Shown here in pieces: positions 62,872 to 64,000 of a DNA stretch of 64,000 nt. The position numbers were made by a program, and so were the translations under genes. The notes beneath the pieces are model-generated. The model was not told the DNA's origin. It was given only the letters and a program-made list of their open reading frames with translations, and searched no databases. Within the stretch, counting starts at the first letter, position 1. Each line of letters starts with the position of its first letter. Source of the stretch: Arthrobacter sp. H16F315 (GTDB lineage Bacteria > Actinomycetota > Actinomycetes > Actinomycetales > Micrococcaceae); contig NZ_JAMXSS010000002.1 in NCBI RefSeq assembly GCF_024124825.1, forward strand, positions 1,364,001-1,428,000. The letters are read 5' to 3'.

Positions 62872-63354
62872 CTACGGCGCGGGTGTCAGCTGGTAGGCGT
62901 AAAGGAGCGGAGCGTCGACGCTGGACGCGCTGATCTGCACCGTTCCGGCGGCCGGGACTTTGATCCGTGACGTCTCGCGGCTGCCGTTGCAGGCTGCCCC
63001 GGCCTCGGTCAGCCTGGCGCCGTCCAGGGAGACTTCGAAGAAGGCCTTGCCGCCGCCGTCGCAGCTTATGGTCAGCACGTAGTTCCCCGCGCCGATCCCG
63101 GTGGCGGTTTTGACGATCGGATCCCGCTTGAGGATTTTCCCGGCGTCGTCGAGCACAATTCCGCCCGCAGCGGGAAGGGCCGTGGCCTTCCAGGCGGTCA
63201 CGTCGGTTGATTCAACCGAACCCGCTGCGGAACATGCTGTCGCGGCCAGGACGACGGCGGCACCTGCCGCGGCGCCGAGGGCACCACGCCGAAGGGATCG
63301 GGCGGGCCGCACGCGGGTCCGGGAACGCCGGAGGCCTGGAATGTGAAGGAACAT
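62872..63354 (-). CDS. Small lipoprotein of unknown function
   Basis: A 160-residue exported protein. A basic leader (RRSRTRVRPARSLRRG) and hydrophobic stretch (AAAGAAVVLAATAC) end in the lipobox LAATAC with Cys41. The mature part is beta-rich with DVTAWKATALPAAGGIVLDDAG, GNYVLTISCDGGGKAFFEV and TVQISASSVDAPLLYAYQL. Two further cysteines may form a disulfide. The protein ends at the membrane or wall face. No known family is evident. Confidence 0.78.
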   Translation of the reverse strand: MFLHIPGLRRSRTRVRPARSLRRGALGAAAGAAVVLAATACSAAGSVESTDVTAWKATALPAAGGIVLDDAGKILKRDPIVKTATGIGAGNYVLTISCDGGGKAFFEVSLDGARLTEAGAACNGSRETSRIKVPAAGTVQISASSVDAPLLYAYQLTPAP

Positions 63355-63442
63355 TCCTCAAACTTACCGCCGTTGACGCTGGCAACAGATTCCGCATCGA
63401 CCCGGTGGGCGCCAGCGCTTGGCCCGCCGCAGCACACAGGGC

Positions 63443-63473
63443 TTGACGTTGACGTAACGTCAACCTCTAGCAT
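63443..63473 (+). promoter_or_regulatory. MerR-type promoter with operator in a 19-bp spacer
   Basis: A -35 TTGACG (63443-63448) is separated by 19 bp from TAGCAT (63468-63473). The perfect palindrome GTTGACGT-A-ACGTCAAC (63448-63464) sits inside the spacer. This over-long spacer with a dyad is the signature of MerR-activated promoters, so the adjacent regulator is probably autoregulated. Confidence 0.82.
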
Positions 63474-63518
63474 CGAAGGAACGGCCCGGAAGCGGCCGCA
63501 GCCCAAGGGGTCAGCCAG

Positions 63519-64000
63519 ATGGAATGGTCCGTGCAGCACATCGCCAGGATCGCCGGGACCACTAGCCGGACGCTGCGTCACTATGACGACCTCGGACTGC
63601 TTAAACCCAGCAGGACGGGTAACAACGGCTACCGGTTCTACGACCAGGCTTCCCTGGTCCGGCTGCAGCGGATCCTGTTGCTGCGGGACCTCGGGCTTGG
63701 ACTTCCGGCCATCGCCGAGGTCCTCGGCCACGAGCCCGATGCCGAAAAGGCGCTCGACCGGCACCTGGACTGGCTGCGGCAGGAACAGGAGAGGCTGGCC
63801 CGCCAGATCAGCTCGGTCCGGCGCACGATTGCAGAGCTGAAAGCAGGAGGAGAGATCATGGCAGCGACAATGTTTGACGGTTTTGACCACACGAAGTTCC
63901 AGGATGAGGTGGAGCAGCGCTGGGGCGCGGACACGTACGCGACGAGTGACGCCTGGTGGCGGGGGATGAGCCAGGCCGAGAAAGAGGCCTGGAAGCAGCA
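63519..64000 (+). CDS. MerR-family regulator, TipAL-like (3' end outside window)
   Basis: An N-terminal MerR winged HTH (SVQHIARIAGTTSRTLRHYDDLGLL, then GYRFYDQASLVRLQRILLLRDLGL) is followed by a coiled coil (about 75-110, LDWLRQEQERLARQISSVRRTI). A TipAS-like ligand domain begins at about 120 (MFDGFDHTKFQDEVEQRWG). TipAL proteins respond to thiopeptides or other hydrophobic drugs. The window ends inside the ligand domain. The upstream MerR-type promoter suggests autoregulation. Confidence 0.9.
   Translation, partial: MEWSVQHIARIAGTTSRTLRHYDDLGLLKPSRTGNNGYRFYDQASLVRLQRILLLRDLGLGLPAIAEVLGHEPDAEKALDRHLDWLRQEQERLARQISSVRRTIAELKAGGEIMAATMFDGFDHTKFQDEVEQRWGADTYATSDAWWRGMSQAEKEAWKQ

Overview
The window looks like a chromosomal segment of a high-GC actinobacterium of the Micrococcaceae, most likely Arthrobacter or Pseudarthrobacter. 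Pointers are the strong G/C bias at third codon positions, many GTG/TTG starts, GTGA/ATGA gene overlaps, a Crp/GlxR-type regulator next to a MarP-type protease, the actinobacterial Tad locus beside a DEAH helicase, and the sterol-carrier/asparaginase/purD/purC neighbourhood. The assignment rests on gene content and protein resemblance only.

Layout. 1-5904: a sugar-acid catabolic operon with two ABC permeases, D-galactonate dehydratase, KDPGal-type aldolase, PfkB-type KDG(al) kinase and a mannonate-dehydratase-family enzyme. 6858-11040: an amide-utilisation cluster (acetamidase/formamidase, APC permease, proline-iminopeptidase-like amidase) with a divergent GntR/FCD regulator and a candidate operator. 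11091-14318: a cyclase/SnoaL-like fusion protein coupled to an NCS1 permease that has three direct repeats upstream. 14390-23384: assorted metabolic and envelope enzymes (HEAT-repeat DNA alkylation repair protein, PAP2 phosphatase, GH1, App1-like, GH15, HAD, SDR). 23404-29107: sterol carrier-like protein, asparaginase, membrane molybdopterin oxidoreductase, purD and purC. 29104-30741: a TPR-type XRE regulator divergent from a tiny secreted peptide carrying three copies of VGNWPDPM. 30875-38342: tRNA-Pro, a heterodimeric ABC exporter, a metallophosphoesterase and a class A PBP. 38380-42448: DUF4177 protein, RidA, NUDIX, Crp, MarP. 42453-47803: DUF2332, AroQ, SRPBCC, FAD oxidoreductase, Acs. 48214-53216: membrane protein, Nth, CoA pyrophosphatase, YegP-like protein, family A DNA polymerase. 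53328-60973: Tad pilus locus plus helicase. 61032-64000: GNAT, TrhO, lipoprotein and a TipA-like MerR regulator cut by the window edge.

The strongest candidate for an undescribed system is the regulator/peptide pair at 29104-30741. The 71-residue precursor has a Sec-type leader and three identical octapeptides at an exact 13-residue period whose codons differ only at synonymous positions. It is transcribed divergently from an RRNPP-like HTH+TPR regulator across a compact promoter with a palindrome on the -10 region. This is the architecture of an intercellular peptide-signalling switch, which I know from Firmicutes but not from this group.

Two further window-scale signals stand out. Three intergenic regions (26.6, 34.9 and 40.1 kb) are packed with the palindrome GGACATGTCC and its variant GGGCATGTCC. 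Nine genes, including housekeeping ones (purC, nth, trhO), carry single-base frame breaks, often in short homopolymers. That pattern suggests residual sequencing indels rather than real gene decay, and the broken-gene calls should be read with this in mind.
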